64,000 nt of DNA from Aphrocallistes beatrix (taxonomy: Eukaryota > Porifera > Hexactinellida > Sceptrulophora > Aphrocallistidae): assembly GCA_963281255.1 (NCBI GenBank), contig OY725491.1, positions 3,534,001-3,598,000 of the forward strand, written 5' to 3'. Both the position numbers and the translations under genes were made by a program. The first letter of the stretch is position 1. Every line of letters begins with the position of its first letter. The notes beneath the pieces were generated by a model, which did not search any database, was not told where the DNA came from, and saw nothing but the letters and a program-made list of their open reading frames with translations. Positions 11,031-22,582 of the stretch are shown here, in pieces.

Positions 11031-11518
11031 CAGTCGACACTCGTTAACACGTAAACCAAGGGACCGTGGAGATTTGTACTCCTTATCCGGAGTACTTATT
11101 AACCGAAGTACGTACATAGCCACATTTGTCGAAAATACTTAATATACATAGTGAACTACGAGAGTATGAAATTGTACTTGTCAAATAGTGAACTCATTAT
11201 CCATGTTGTATTAACGAGATTCGACTGTATTTTCAAAGAGAAATATCTGTCTAGAATCTATCTACGTACATACTACGTACCATATTCAAAGTGCTCGCAG
11301 GCACACACCTATTCGTATTATTCGTGTTCGTATTAACCGATGTATTTAGTATTGAAAACGTACTGAAGGGGAGCCACAAATCGTACTTATTATCGGATAT
11401 TTCGTCTTATCTGTGTTCGTGTTAACCGGAGTTCGTTTGTATATATTTTTCCATAGATTAGGTTGGGGAATCAAAACTTGTACTTCTTATCCGTGTTCGT
11501 ATTAACGAGAGTCGACTG
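11031..11518. repeat. pogo-like MITE (CAGTCGACACTCGTTAA ends)
   Basis: The left end CAGTCGACACTCGTTAACACG and the complement of the right end (CAGTCGACTCTCGTTAATAC) agree over about 20 bp, with TA outside each. The interior holds repeated cttatccg/gtattaacc modules and no gene. Related short elements are at 45310-45475 and 26288-26468. Confidence 0.75.
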
Positions 11519-11537
11519 TATATATATAGTATATATA

Positions 11538-12125
11538 TCTGTAACGAATTGATTGAAGAAACTACCTTGCGCAGAAAGCTAATTTTTGGCATGTGCGAGT
11601 CTTTTGGCTATGGCTCCAGTAAGTTCTGAGCTCAGACGAAAATGTCAACTCATCATGGAATAATGATGTCATTGTCACATTTTTAAAAGTTAAGCAACAC
11701 AGTTATTCGAGCATGACTCAGCCATTATAGGAGATAGATGCTTGAAATTTAATAAAATATGTATACTAACATGCGTCACATATGATGCAACTATCATCAA
11801 AAAATGATGACTCATCACTTTGTTATGATGACGTCATAAAAAGGTGATGAGCAATCATTTTTTATTGAAAGTCGCATCATATGTGAGGTATGTTAGTATA
11901 CAGATTAAATTAAAATTTCAGCCTTCTATCTCCTATAATGGCTGAGTTATGCTCGAATAACTGTGTTGCTTAACTTTTAAAAATGTGACAATGACGTCAT
12001 AATTCCATGATGAGTCGACATTTTGCTCTGAACTCAGAACTTACTGGAGCCATAGCTAAAAGACTCCCACATGCCAAAAATCAGCCTTCTGCGCCCGGCA
12101 GTTTCTTCAATCAATTCGTCACAGA
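11538..12125. repeat. head-to-head (palindromic) family H element
   Basis: Begins TCTGTAACGAATTGATTG and ends TTCGTCACAGA. The arms of about 270 bp are reverse complements. The centre near 11830 holds atgatgacgtcat. There is no GC-rich 3' module. Confidence 0.85.
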
Positions 12126-12177
12126 TATATATATATCCTTACAATTAAAACTCGATTAATGTGTATATATATATATA

Positions 12178-12700
12178 CAAGCGCGCTTCGCTTGCTTGCG
12201 CTGCGCGGCTGGCGGACACTTCGTGTCCGCCGGAGGGTCCCTTCGGTCGCCTGGGGATGACATTGGTTAATTAAACGGGATATATCATCTCTAAATATGT
12301 CCATCATAGTTTTAAATTCGATATCACTCGAAAAATGACCAAATTTGTCAATTTTTAAATTTTGATGAGTAATAATGACGTCATAACAAAGTGATGACTC
12401 ATCATTTTTTGACGATAGTTGTATCATATGTGACGCATGTTAGTATACATATTCTATTAAAATTTCAACCATCTATCTTCTATAATGGCTGAGTTATGCT
12501 CGAATAACTGTGTTGTTTAACTTTCAAAAATGTGACAATGACGTCATAACTCCATGATGAGTCGACATTTGCTCTGAACTCTCCATTTGCTCGCCATTTG
12601 CTTTGAATTCACAACTTACTGGAGCCATAGCCAAAATACTCCCACATGCCAAAAATCAGCTTTCTACGCCCGGCAGTTTCTTCAATCAATTCGTTACAGA
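12178..12700 (-). repeat. family H repeat, full length
   Basis: Minus orientation: the GC-rich end (CAAGCGCGCTTCGC) lies at 12178 and the TCTGTAACG end at 12700. Hairpin GGCGGACAC-GAA-GTGTCCGCC. Contains TGACGTCA sites. A small local duplication of 'tttgctctgaa/catttgct' occurs near 12565-12610. Confidence 0.9.
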
Positions 12701-12770
12701 GATATATATACATATATATATATACAATAATCGAGTTTTAATAGTAAGGATATATATATATATATATATA

Positions 12771-13267
12771 TCTGTAACGAGTTGATTGAAGAAACTGCCG
12801 GGCGCAGAAGGCTGATTTTTGGCATGTGGGAGTTTTTTGGCTATGGCTCCAGTAAGTTCTGAGCTCAGACGAAAATGTCGACTCATCATGGAATTATGAC
12901 GTCATTGTCACATTTTATAAAGTTAAGCAACACAGTTATTCGGGCATAACTCAGCCATTATAGGAGATAGAAGGCTGAAATTTTAATAGAATATGTATAC
13001 TAACATGTCTCACATATGATGCAACTATCATCAAAAAATGACGACTCATCACTTTGTTATGACGTCATCATTACGCATCAAAAAATTTTAAATTCACAAA
13101 TTTGGTGATTTTTCGAGTGATATCGATTAGCACAGTAGGACAGACAAATTTAGAGATGTTATCTCCCTTATAATTAACCAATGTGACTCCAGGCGACCGA
13201 AGGGAGCTTCCGGCGGACACAAAGTGTCCGCCAGCCGCGCAGCACAAGCAAGCGCGAAGCGCGCTTG
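12771..13267 (+). repeat. family H repeat, full length, array copy 1
   Basis: TCTGTAACGAGTTGATTG at the left end, GCGCGCTTG at the right; 497 bp; flanked by TA runs. First of four well-formed head-to-tail copies spaced 537-556 bp apart (starts 12771, 13308, 13864, 14412). Confidence 0.92.
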
Positions 13268-13307
13268 TATATATATAATAATCGAGTATTAATAGTAAGG
13301 ATATATA

Positions 13308-13803
13308 TCTGTAACGAATTGATTAAAGAAACTGCAAGGCGTAGAAACTTGTTTTTTGGCATGTGAGAGTCTTTTGGCTATGGCTCCAGTAAGTCCTGAG
13401 CTCAGACGAAAATGTCGACTCATCATGGAATAATGACGTCATTGTCACATTTTTAAAAGTTAAGCAACACAGTTATTCGACAATGACTCAGCCATTATAG
13501 GAGATAGATGCTTGAAGTTTTAATAGAATATGTATACTAACACGTCTCACATATGATGCAACTATCATCAAAAAATGATGACTCATCACTTTGCTATGAC
13601 GTCATTATTACGCATCAAAATTTTAAAAATGGACAAATTTGGTGTTTTTTCGAGTGATATCGATTTTAAAACTAAGATCGACATATTTAGAGATGATATA
13701 TCCCGTTTAATTAACCAATTTAACCTACAGGCGACCGAAGGGAGCCTCCGGCGGACACGAAGGGTCCGCAAGCCGCGCAGCGCAAGTAAGCGAAGCGCGC
13801 TTG
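13308..13803 (+). repeat. family H repeat, full length, array copy 2
   Basis: Same ends as copy 1. The linker before it carries the 26-bp motif ataatcgagtattaatagt. In the hairpin, the right stem is altered (ggacacgaagggtccg). Confidence 0.92.
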
Positions 13804-13863
13804 TACTTGTATATATATATATACACATTAATCGAGTTTTAATAGTAAGGATATATATATATA

Positions 13864-14357
13864 TCTGTAACGAATTGATTGAAGAAACTGCCGGGTGCAG
13901 AAGGCTGATTTTTGGCATGTGGGAGTCTTTTGGCTATGGCTCCAGTAAGTTCTGAGTTCAGAGCAAAATGTCGACTCATCATGGAATTATGACGTCATTG
14001 ATACATTTTTAAAAGTTAAGCAACACAGTTATTCGGGCATAACTAAGCCATTATAGGAGATGGAAGGCTGAAATCTTAATAGAATCTGTATACTAACATA
14101 CCTCACATATGATAAAACTATTATCAAAAAATGATGGCTCATCACTTTGTTATGACGTCATCATTACTCATCAAAATTTTTATAATTGACAAATTTGCTA
14201 ATTTTTGTGCGATATTGATTATAACAGTGGTACATGCGTATTTAGGGATGTTATATCCTTTATAATTAATCAATGTGCCCCCAGGCGCCTGCAGGGCGCC
14301 TCCGGCGGACACAAAGTGTCCACCAGCCGCGCAGCGCACGCAAGCGAAGCGCGCTTG
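13864..14357 (+). repeat. family H repeat, full length, array copy 3
   Basis: The linker 13804-13863 again holds the 26-bp motif plus TA runs. It belongs to the subfamily with ccaggcgcctgcagggcgcc before the main hairpin, unlike copy 2 (aggcgaccgaagggagcct). Confidence 0.92.
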
Positions 14358-14411
14358 TATATATACGTATATACAATAATCGAGTTTTAATAGTAAGGAT
14401 ATATATATATA

Positions 14412-14899
14412 TCTGTAACGAATTGATTGAAGAAACTGCAGTCAGCAGAAGGCTGATTTTTGGCATGTGCGAGTCTTTTGGCTATAGCTCCAGTAAGTTC
14501 AGAGCTCAGACGAAAATGTCGACTCATCATGGAATTATGACGTCATTGTCACATCTTTAAAAGTTAAGCAACACAGTTATTCGGGCATAACTCACCCATT
14601 ATAGGAGATAGAAGGCTGAAACTTTAATAGAATCTGTATCCTAACACGTCTCACATAAGATGCAACTATCATCAAAAAAGATGACTCATCACCTTGCTAT
14701 GACGTCATCATTACTCATCAAAATTTTAAAATTGACAAATTTGGTGTTTTTTCGAGTGATTTTAAAACTAAGATGGACATATTTAGAGATGATATATCTC
14801 GTCTAATTAACCAATGTCATCTCCAGGCGTTCGAAGGGAGCCTCCGGCGGACACAAAGTGTCTGCCAGCCGCGCAGCTCAGGCAAGCAAAGCGCGCTTG
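14412..14899 (+). repeat. family H repeat, full length, array copy 4
   Basis: Starts TCTGTAACGAATTGATTG and ends GCGCGCTTG followed by TAAATA. A small deletion lies in the region normally reading gatatcgattttaaaac. Confidence 0.92.
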
Positions 14900-14981
14900 T
14901 AAATATAATGTTAATAAAACAATTCCTAGCTATCAAAACTTGATAAATGTGTGTGTGTATATTGTATATATATATATATAT

Positions 14982-15438
14982 ATGCAACGAATTGATTAAA
15001 GAAACTGCCGGTTATCTAAAACTAATTTTTGGCATGTGGGGGTCTTTTGGCTATGTTCTGAGCTCAGACGAAAATGTCGGCTCATCATGGAATTATTCGT
15101 TATTGTCACCTTTTATATAATCAGAAATTTCAGTTTTTCGGCTATAATTCAGCCATTTTAGGTGATAGAAGGCTGAAATTTTAATAGAATATGTATATTA
15201 ATATTCTGCACATATGATACAAACATCATTCAAAAATGATGGCTCATCACTCTGTTATGACATCATCATTACGCATCAAAAATTTTTCTTGTGATATAGA
15301 TTTTAGCATGAAGACAGATGTATTTAGAGATGTTATCCTCCTTACTATTAATCAATGTGACCCCAGGCGCCCGCAGGGCACCTCCGGCGGACATATACTG
15401 TCCGCCAGCCGCGCAGCGCCATCAAGCGAAGCGCGCTT
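14982..15438 (+). repeat. family H repeat, diverged array copy 5
   Basis: Begins at tgcaacgaattgattaaag and ends gcgcgcttta. It is more diverged than copies 1-4 and shares the 'cagtttttcggctataa' variant with the copy at 63014. Confidence 0.8.
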
Positions 15439-15499
15439 TATTAATTAGGACCGAAAATACTAAATGCGTTATAATACCAAGAAAAATATGTCAAAGTTT

Positions 15500-15645
15500 A
15501 TTTAGCGCGATTTTTGGAGTTTGCGGGATTGTTGGACTTTGCAGGATTGTAGGCCATAGGGAGTTTGTAGGACTTAGTTGGATTGTAATGGTTAGTTGGA
15601 TAATCGACTTTATGGGATTATTCGGACTTTTTGCAATTGTACGAA
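15500..15645. repeat. degenerate minisatellite (ggattgt-ggactt units)
   Basis: Imperfect repeats of gggattgttggacttt / aggattgtaggcc / ggattattcggacttt, about 20-25 bp each, lie between two oppositely oriented family H copies. Confidence 0.5.
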
Positions 15646-15960
15646 CAATCTCACTTCGCTTGCTTGCGCTGTGCGGCTGGTGGACATATGAGCCCAGGCC
15701 TGGGCTCATATTGATTAATTATAAGGTGGAAAACATCTCTAAATACGTATGTCTTACTGTTATAATCGATATCATTAAAAAAATCACAAAATTTTCAAAT
15801 TAACATTTTTTGATGGTTAATGATGATGTCATAACAAAGAGATAAGTAATTATATTTTGATGAGTGTTGTATACGTGAGATATGTTAATATATACATTCT
15901 ATTAAAATTTCAGCATTCTATCACTTAAAAAGGCTGAGTTATGCTCGAAAAACTGAAATG
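15646..15960 (-). repeat. family H repeat, 3' half
   Basis: Starts acttcgcttgcttgcgctg. The usual hairpin is altered: the arm has become tgagcccaggcctgggctca, a new perfect palindrome. It extends to the 'ttaaaaaggctgag' region and is then truncated. Confidence 0.75.
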
Positions 15961-15969
15961 TATTTTCTC

Positions 15970-16990
15970 TTCAGATGGAAATTTTTTCAACTGTACAAAT
16001 ACTAGGAATTTACTCTGTCGTAAGCATGCTCTAAGTCAGGTGATTTTTCCAGTTGCAACATTGTCCGAGATGTTAGGAACTTGGCGCTGAACCAGTTCAC
16101 CCTCTTATTAAATTATTCAACGAAACGTAAGCACATTCTCCGCGAGTACTTAAAATCTTCAAAATATCAAGAGGAATTCCTGGGTTACTTCGCAGGAGAT
16201 GATATTGTATGGAAGTTTCAAGGCCTAAAGGTATTCTCTGGCACACGTTAGTGACACAACTTTACTCATCTGAATGTCATCAAAATTACAGAGCTATGTG
16301 TGAGGCTGTAGACGGAGAGCAATTTTTCTTCTGCCTAAAATGCCGGTGATTCAGACACTTTTCTCAAATCGCTATTATCATTTTACTTTTTGGTATCTGC
16401 TATTATATGTCAGCACGTGATTATACAAGACTTTTCATAATTTCTCTTCAAGAAATAAATTTGCATCAAATGGCTCTGTCATTAATAGAAACGCTAATGA
16501 GAGAATAACAGATAACTTTAAAAGCTTATAGCAGAGAATCACCAGGATCTCAGTTGATCTAGATTCTAGACATTAACCCAGTCATAAAAAGAATTGCTAA
16601 AACGCAGCAATATCGCACCAATCCCCCAGTCGACAATATAGAATCTCATGACAAGATTGCGTGCTACTATGCTTTATTAGATCATACAATTTCCCATCTC
16701 AAAATAAGATTTTCTCGAGAACGTCAAAATGAAGCTCTTTACATTCAGCAGCACCAACATCGTCAGCGATTGATTTAGTGCCAAATGAAGTAATAGTTGT
16801 GAGAATCGGCAAACTCCTATTTCAGATGAGCTGGATGTAGAAGATCCTCATTCAAATAACCCACCCACGCTGACTCTAACTGAACATATAATTATTAAAA
16901 AAATGACTACCATCCATCCATAATTTCATTATCTTAAGAAACAGAGGTTGGCCTTTGTTTGCTTAGAAGAATTTCATTACAGAAATACAA
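15970..16990 (+). pseudogene. possible BED-finger/hAT-like relic, heavily decayed
   Basis: A short stretch at about 15970-16035 translates to FFNCTNTRNLLCRKHAL, which recalls the end of a BED zinc finger (C..C...NLL.H...H) of hAT transposases, but the spacing is poor. Downstream blocks around 16100-16330 and 16620-16780 show brief protein-like runs in shifting frames with many stops. No catalytic motif is visible. Decayed host exons are an alternative. Confidence 0.2.
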
Positions 16991-17289
16991 CGCTTTTTAA
17001 TAAAAGAGGTCGTGTGGATTGTTAGCAAATAAATAATGACTTTGACAAATCTAAACGCTCATATTCAGATAAATAGCTCTCCTGCACAACATAGTATTTA
17101 TTAATATCTGTACACACGCATAATGAAAGATCAGACCGAGTTACTCACCAATGTCGGGTAAGATCCACTGCTGTTTATATAGTATGCTTTTTCAACAGTT
17201 AAATTGACTTTATTTTTGGTTTCAATGACTAGAAAATGCAAAATGTTCCATTGACTTTCGTGAAAAGATTAAAACCCACTTAACGGCTA

Positions 17290-17443
17290 TAGTAGCATTT
17301 GTGCGGCGATAAGAAGCGCAACTAGGGTGCGGTGTTGAAATCTCAAAGGCTGTGCCCACTAAAATTCACAAATTAGCATTGGGAGCCGCAACCCTCTCAC
17401 GGAATTGCTGCACCCTGAAAATAGGGCTAGCTACGCCACTGGC
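17290..17443 (-). repeat. CAGTGGCGTAGCTAG-type MITE end
   Basis: On the minus strand it begins CAGTGGCGTAGCTAGCCC, the widely seen hAT-type MITE terminus. The other end is not located. Similar 'ctggcgtagctaggg' occurs at 52849. Confidence 0.5.
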
Positions 17444-18149
17444 TGAGATCCAGTTTGCTTAGTTGGGTTGATGTAGTTTAGGAAGAGCAAATCAGGTAAA
17501 ATTTTTTGGGGCTGAATGTGGTCCGCCACTCCGAGACATGATGAAAGGTTTGGAACTCCTACAAATTGTAACTAGGTATATAGGTATCCCTGATCTATTG
17601 TTTAGGTATGATCCATTTCTGGCCAAGCACATCAACAAATATGACAATTCAAACCTTGTATAATTTGTTATCTGTAGTATACAATTTATGAGGGACGAAG
17701 TTGTTTAATGGGAAATATGGTGAATATTAATTATTGATGATGAACTACCTGCATCGAAGTGCTATTGTATTTGTGTAGGATTGCAAAATTCCCGGGAATT
17801 TTCAAATGTGGAAACTTTCTAGGAAACTTTCCGAGAATATTCTCGGGAATTTATAAGACCTGGAAATGTCTGCATAGTGTTTAAATAAATCTGATTGTTT
17901 CCGAGGCATTTCTCTGAGGAAAATAAATTGAATTCAATTAAAACCTTTCTTTATTTGCCTCTAAATACTCAAAAAATAAAGGAAAAATGTTAAAAAAAAG
18001 CCGAACTGATTCTAGATGGATCAGTAATAAATGTAATAAAAAATCTAATACTAGTGTAAGTATAAGGTACCCGATTCTTCTATATACGTACATATAACAA
18101 TCGGGAAACCTATCAAATAGTCTAACAATACGTTTCTGATTAGTCATTA

Positions 18150-18334
18150 CAGTCAGGATCGCTTATTATGAACCACCAGAGGACCAAAAAATATGTTCAT
18201 AATAGAGATATTTCATATTAAGCGAACTTGGTTCAATACAAATCCTATCTAGAAAATGAGATTGGGAGCAAGAGGCTAGTTCATAATAAACGAATGTTCA
18301 TATTAAGCGGGTTCATAATAAGAGACCCTGACTG
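18150..18334. repeat. pogo-like MITE (CAGTCAGGGTCGCTTATTATG ends)
   Basis: The ends CAGTCAGGATCGCTTATTAT and the complement of aataagagaccctgactg match over about 24 bp, with TA on both sides. About 185 bp, non-coding. A second copy is at 43987-44161, and one solo end is at 48747-48774. Confidence 0.8.
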
Positions 18335-18379
18335 TATTAAGTTAAAACTGATATGAGATAAACAGAAGCTTATAGCTTA

Positions 18380-18963
18380 CACTGCCCAGGGCCGGCGGAA
18401 CTGGTCCGGCTTTGGCCGGACCAATTTTATGCCATTATGGCATATTTTCATATGCAAATTTGCTTTTGGCCGGACCAATAAAAAGTTGCTTCCGCCGGGC
18501 CTGCTGCCTGAACAAAAGTATTCGTACGGCCCATAATTCCCCATACAAATAGTTATAATACTGATTTATTTAGCGTTTCAAGAATATTTAATTTGTGAGA
18601 GATACACTTAATTTACTTCAAATTCGAATTCTCCACATTCAAATTACCCACTTTATAAGTTTTCAGCTTAATTACTCTTCAACAAGATCAAGTATTTTCA
18701 GCATTTGCTTTCCTCTGCCACATGTCTCGAGTGACCACCATTGTATATGATGGCATTGGTGGTATGAGGTGGCACAGTTTGAAAATTATTAACCTTGTGG
18801 GAGTGTAAACAAGTTGAAAGATTAAAAAGTGAGTAATTCGAATTTGAAGTTAAATTAAGCGTATCTCTTACGAATTAAATACCTTGACTCGCTAAATAAA
18901 TCAGTATTATAACTATTTGTATGGGGAATTATGGGGTGTACGAATACTTTTGTTTAGGCAGTG
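18380..18963. repeat. Tc1-like MITE (CACTGCC..ACAAAAGTATTCG ends)
   Basis: Long imperfect palindrome: cactgcc/tgaacaaaagtattcg at the left and cgaatacttttgtttaggcagtg at the right, TA outside. Arms of about 230 bp surround a conserved centre (gtatatgatggcattgg...gtggcac). Interrupted by the nested element 18387-18503. Same family as 21996, 34799 and 42758. Confidence 0.8.
18387..18503. repeat. nested CAGGGCCGGCGG MITE, 117 bp
   Basis: The left end CAGGGCCGGCGGAACTGG pairs with the complement of ttccgccgggcctg at the right. The interior has mirrored ggccggaccaat boxes. It lies 7 bp inside the left end of the Tc1-like MITE, with ctgcc repeated on both sides (possible 5-bp duplication). Confidence 0.75.
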
Positions 18964-19802
18964 TATAATAATATATTGGCTACAGTTCTAGTCAATAAAT
19001 AGCTGACAAATTTTAACCGAGTTTTATTTAACCTCATTGAAATGAAAAGTATATTGGCTATAATTGTTCTGAATCTTGTGATTCTCGTGAATGACATTAC
19101 AATTCAAAATATTGAATACAAAAATTGTAGCTGGTTGGAAAATCGTATACGGAGATGCAAATTTGATGGACTTTTCATATCTACTTGCCAAATTTAATGT
19201 ATAATGGTGTATCCAGGACAGGTCTATTGACATATACAAACAAACAAACAAAATAATGCATTATAGAACTGAGCTACTATACAGTATTATATTCGGCCCA
19301 GTAAAATCTTTGAATAATTCTCATTATTAAAGAAAAACGAAAATTCCCAAAATTCCCGAAAATTTCCCACCCTTTACAACCCTATATTTGTGCTCCAAAG
19401 TTTTCTCTAATCGATTACTGACTATTGCTGTCCGTTATGCCAAGAAAGATGGACCGTTGAGAGATTTTTTACTTTCATGACTATGGAAATTCATACAGGA
19501 AGAAGAGTGGCCGCTATACTGCTAAGCTTTCTTGAAGAATTTGGATAGCTATAACGAATGTCATGGTCAATTATACCATATTATTATGCCTCTAACATGC
19601 CATGTCGTTACAGTAGTGTACAGCAGTGTGCTTCAAAAATTAAAAAGTATGAATATTTCGATGTACACCATTCAAATAGTTTACTTTGATCACCAAATGT
19701 TAATTCACGCAATTTGGTGATGATTTAGTGGCATAGGCGCCAAGTATGGATACCTGGGGGGCTTGATTCCTGGAGATCTGAGGCCAATGGGCATACAAGA
19801 AT

Positions 19803-20273
19803 GGGATACCGACTATTTGCTAACGACAATTCGGTACACGACTATTCGGTACATTACTATTCAGTATAGACTAAGCAGAAACTTTATAGAAAAGGCTTCT
19901 ATTTCATGTTGATTATTTGAACTCTGGGGGAGAACCTGTAAATAGGAACTAATTGACTCCTTGTTGACGTGTTCACTTGCAAACCTCAAATTGACTCATG
20001 TCAAAATAGAAATGGAAACACATTAAACTAACTTCGATATTATACGTAATTATATTTCATGAATACAAATAATTAACATAATTTTGACATTTCAACTTTA
20101 GAACCAAATAGTAGATTCGTGTGACTATATAATTCCACTTTTAATGAATTTAATAACTTTTAAATAAACTATAACCCTCAGTACGAATTGCTCCTGTTCA
20201 GTTTGCGAGTTTGGAAATGCACCGAATAGTCCATGTCCCGAATTGTCGTATACCGAATAGTCAGTATTACCCC
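19803..20273. repeat. MULE-type MITE with tandem-repeat ends
   Basis: The left end is GGGATACCGACTATT, then repeated 'gacaattcggtacac / gactattcggtac' units. The right end carries the complementary units (aattgtcgtataccgaatagt ... attacccc). The flanks share caagaa. The terminus design matches that of the MULE element at 23541-28384. Confidence 0.65.
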
Positions 20274-20427
20274 TCAAGAACACTTTCGCCTTATTTTATC
20301 AATTACTATGAATTTTCATCTTAGATTTTAGCATTCCAAAAGGGACCTCCACGAAGTCCCAATACAAATCCACAATAGCTTCAGGGTTCACTTCCAATCA
20401 AGAAATCGAAGGAAAACTACTCATTCC

Positions 20428-21711
20428 TTGCCCATTGGATTGAACGGTTTTCGTGGATTGAGTATGACAGGGAGACAGACACTACGCTGCAAGATTTGTC
20501 GCTGTTTCCCGGATCCTGGAAGAAAGTGGGTCGAAAAGAACGTCCGCGAGGCCTTCAGCCAGGACGGTTTCAATTCGTGGAAGGGCGAGTTAGAGAAAAA
20601 TAAAGGGTTCACTGCTCATAATGACTCCGACAAGCACAATGAAGTTACCAGAACTCAGGCAGTCTATGTCGGACAAAAACATGATATCCGTGAGGTCTTG
20701 CCAGAAGAGGTCAGAAAATCATGTTCAGAAGGTCGCCATGCCATGATAACTGTCTTCGACGTTGCTAAGAGGCTCGCTCGCCAGGGACTTCCTTTTCGTA
20801 GTCACGAGGCTTCAGACGAATTTTTTAAGCAAATCCTTTCCCTTATTGTCCGAAGTGGAAATTCTGAGTTGAAATCATGGCTGTCTAGAAAGTTCGACTG
20901 GACTTTGGAGAATGTCAGTACGAAATTTTGCAAGTTCTTCATCGTGAAGTCCTCATGAAAATTTTGTCCCAGATTCACGATTCCTAACAGTTCGGATTAA
21001 TTGTGGATGAAACTTCTAATACTTCCAACAAAAAACAGTGGTCAATCTTTATTCGCCACGTATTGAAGGATTTTGTCCCCATCGAATCATATGTGGGCTT
21101 CGTGGACGTCGATCCTACAACTGGGGAGGATCCCTACAATCAAATCCTGATTTTGTTGTTTTCACTTGACATTCACCTAGACAACTGTGTAGCACACCAG
21201 GATATGATGAAGCGAGTAACATGCGTGGAAAAAACTAGGAGCTCGCGACTCGCGATACTAATGATTATCCCATGACGGTCTACTCATATTGCAAAGGGGC
21301 ACTGCTTAAATATTATCCTTCAAGACGCCTGCAAGATGACTGCGGCACAGAAAAGCATGGATTCAGTTCAGATACCAACCACATTCACAGGTAGATCTCT
21401 TAAACGAACAGCTGACATTTTTTCCCGAAATGGAAGACCACAGTCTTGTAACTACGCTTCGTACCTTATGTCCTACGCGCTGGGTGTACTGCAAGGGATG
21501 TTTCGACAAAATCCGCGATAATTATAAGAGGCTACTGGGCTGGCTTGCCAATCTTGTAACCAAGAGATTAGCAAAGAAAGGAAAAGTCTGCGCTCTATCG
21601 AACCTTGTAACTATGACAAAATATTCGGAATTCTTGTCTTTGTTTTGTGCAGAGTGTTTTCCCTTACATTTTACACACACGTCCAACTTCAGAATCCATC
21701 CTTATCCATAA
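20428..21711 (+). pseudogene. hAT transposase, zinc-finger/DUF4371 type, frameshifted
   Basis: The first block (20428-20955, about 170 aa) starts with a zinc-finger-like segment (LRCKICRCFPD ... GFNSWK ... GFTAHNDSDKH), then FDVAKRLARQGLPFRSH, the DUF4371-type motif. Near 20917 the frame shifts to YEILQVLHREVLMKIL, a stop follows near 20986, and the next block begins FGLIVDETSNTSNKKQWS, the strand holding the first catalytic Asp of the RNase-H fold, then VGFVDVDPTTGED. A later block has the conserved LCPTRWVYCKGCFDKI. The C-terminal dimerisation domain is not seen before the sequence decays after 21711. GC content is higher than in the surroundings. It is a different lineage from the hAT relic at 3785-5281 and is not functional. 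Confidence 0.85.
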
Positions 21712-21995
21712 CTATCCATAACTTAGGTTTCGAGGCTCATGACTTAATTGTTGACTATGTGCAAAGCAGAGTCTACCGAAGGGGCAGCTCAACAGTTCTG
21801 GCAGGAGTGTATGCATAGCGCCAGAGAAAGACCATAGGAAGGTGGAACTAGCGGCTTAGGACTTGGCGCTCCAGAAGTGCCCAGAGGGTGGATGAAATAG
21901 TATAATCATGAAGACTCAGAGCATACATGCGAAATTTGGCAAAAATCGGACTTTTAGATTTCGCAGTAGCGCGCGTACGGACATGTACATACATA

Positions 21996-22440
21996 CAGTG
22001 TCCGGACAAAAGTATTCGACCACCACAGAAACCTCCATACAAATAGTATTAAAGTGGACCTGTACATAAAGGAATATGTACTCAAACAACAAGTATTAGA
22101 AATACTCTATTTTTGATTTCTAATTCCTAATCTACACATTCTAATTTCTCATAATTGAGATCCTCAACTCAGTCACTAACTCCCAAAATTATAAATATCT
22201 ACTTTGATACTTGATGCTACTTCTCCCGAGTCACAGCCATTATATATGATGGCAATTAGTGACACAAAGTGGCAGAGGTTGATAATTTTTTACTTGAGAA
22301 TTAGTATTTGTATTGAAAGTTTCAAAAATTAGTAATTCGAATGTGTAGTTTACGAATCTGAAATCAAAAATAGAATATCTCTTCGGTTTGATTACATATT
22401 TCATTAGGAATAGATCCACTTTAAAACTATTTGTATGGAG
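21996..22440. repeat. Tc1-like MITE, right end replaced by microsatellite
   Basis: The left end cagtgtccggacaaaagtat follows TA. The palindromic partner arm runs to actatttgtatggag at 22440, where the expected terminal ~30 bp is missing and ACAT repeats begin. The centre ttatatatgatggcaatt is shared with the other copies. Confidence 0.75.
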
Positions 22441-22582
22441 ATACATACATACATACATACATACATACATACATACATACATACATACATACATACATAC
22501 ATACATACATACATACATACATACATACATACATACATACATACATACATACATACATACATACATACATACATACATACAT
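22441..22582. repeat. (ACAT)n microsatellite, ~142 bp, near perfect
   Basis: About 35 uninterrupted ATAC units. It produces long spurious reading frames on both strands; none is a gene. Confidence 0.98.

Larger units (their letters stand above)
17777..19384. repeat. AGGRTTGYAAA...-ended MITE host for nested insertions
   Basis: The left end AGGATTGCAAAATTCCCGGG and the complement of the right end (AGGGTTGTAAAGGGTGGG, then ttcgggaattt) look like paired termini with aattccc-rich subterminal sequence. The interior is interrupted by the pogo-like MITE at 18150-18334 and the Tc1-like MITE at 18380-18963. Confidence 0.5.

Noticed and set aside
12603..14560. Several recurring small frames (SSELTGAIAKRLPHAKN, TRSVRQPRSASKRSAL types)
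   Set aside because: They are translations of family H in different frames, with stops in different places in each copy; conservation is of DNA, not protein.
12178..15438. CRISPR-like array
   Set aside because: Units are ~500 bp with internal structure and no unique spacers; eukaryotic transposon array, not CRISPR.
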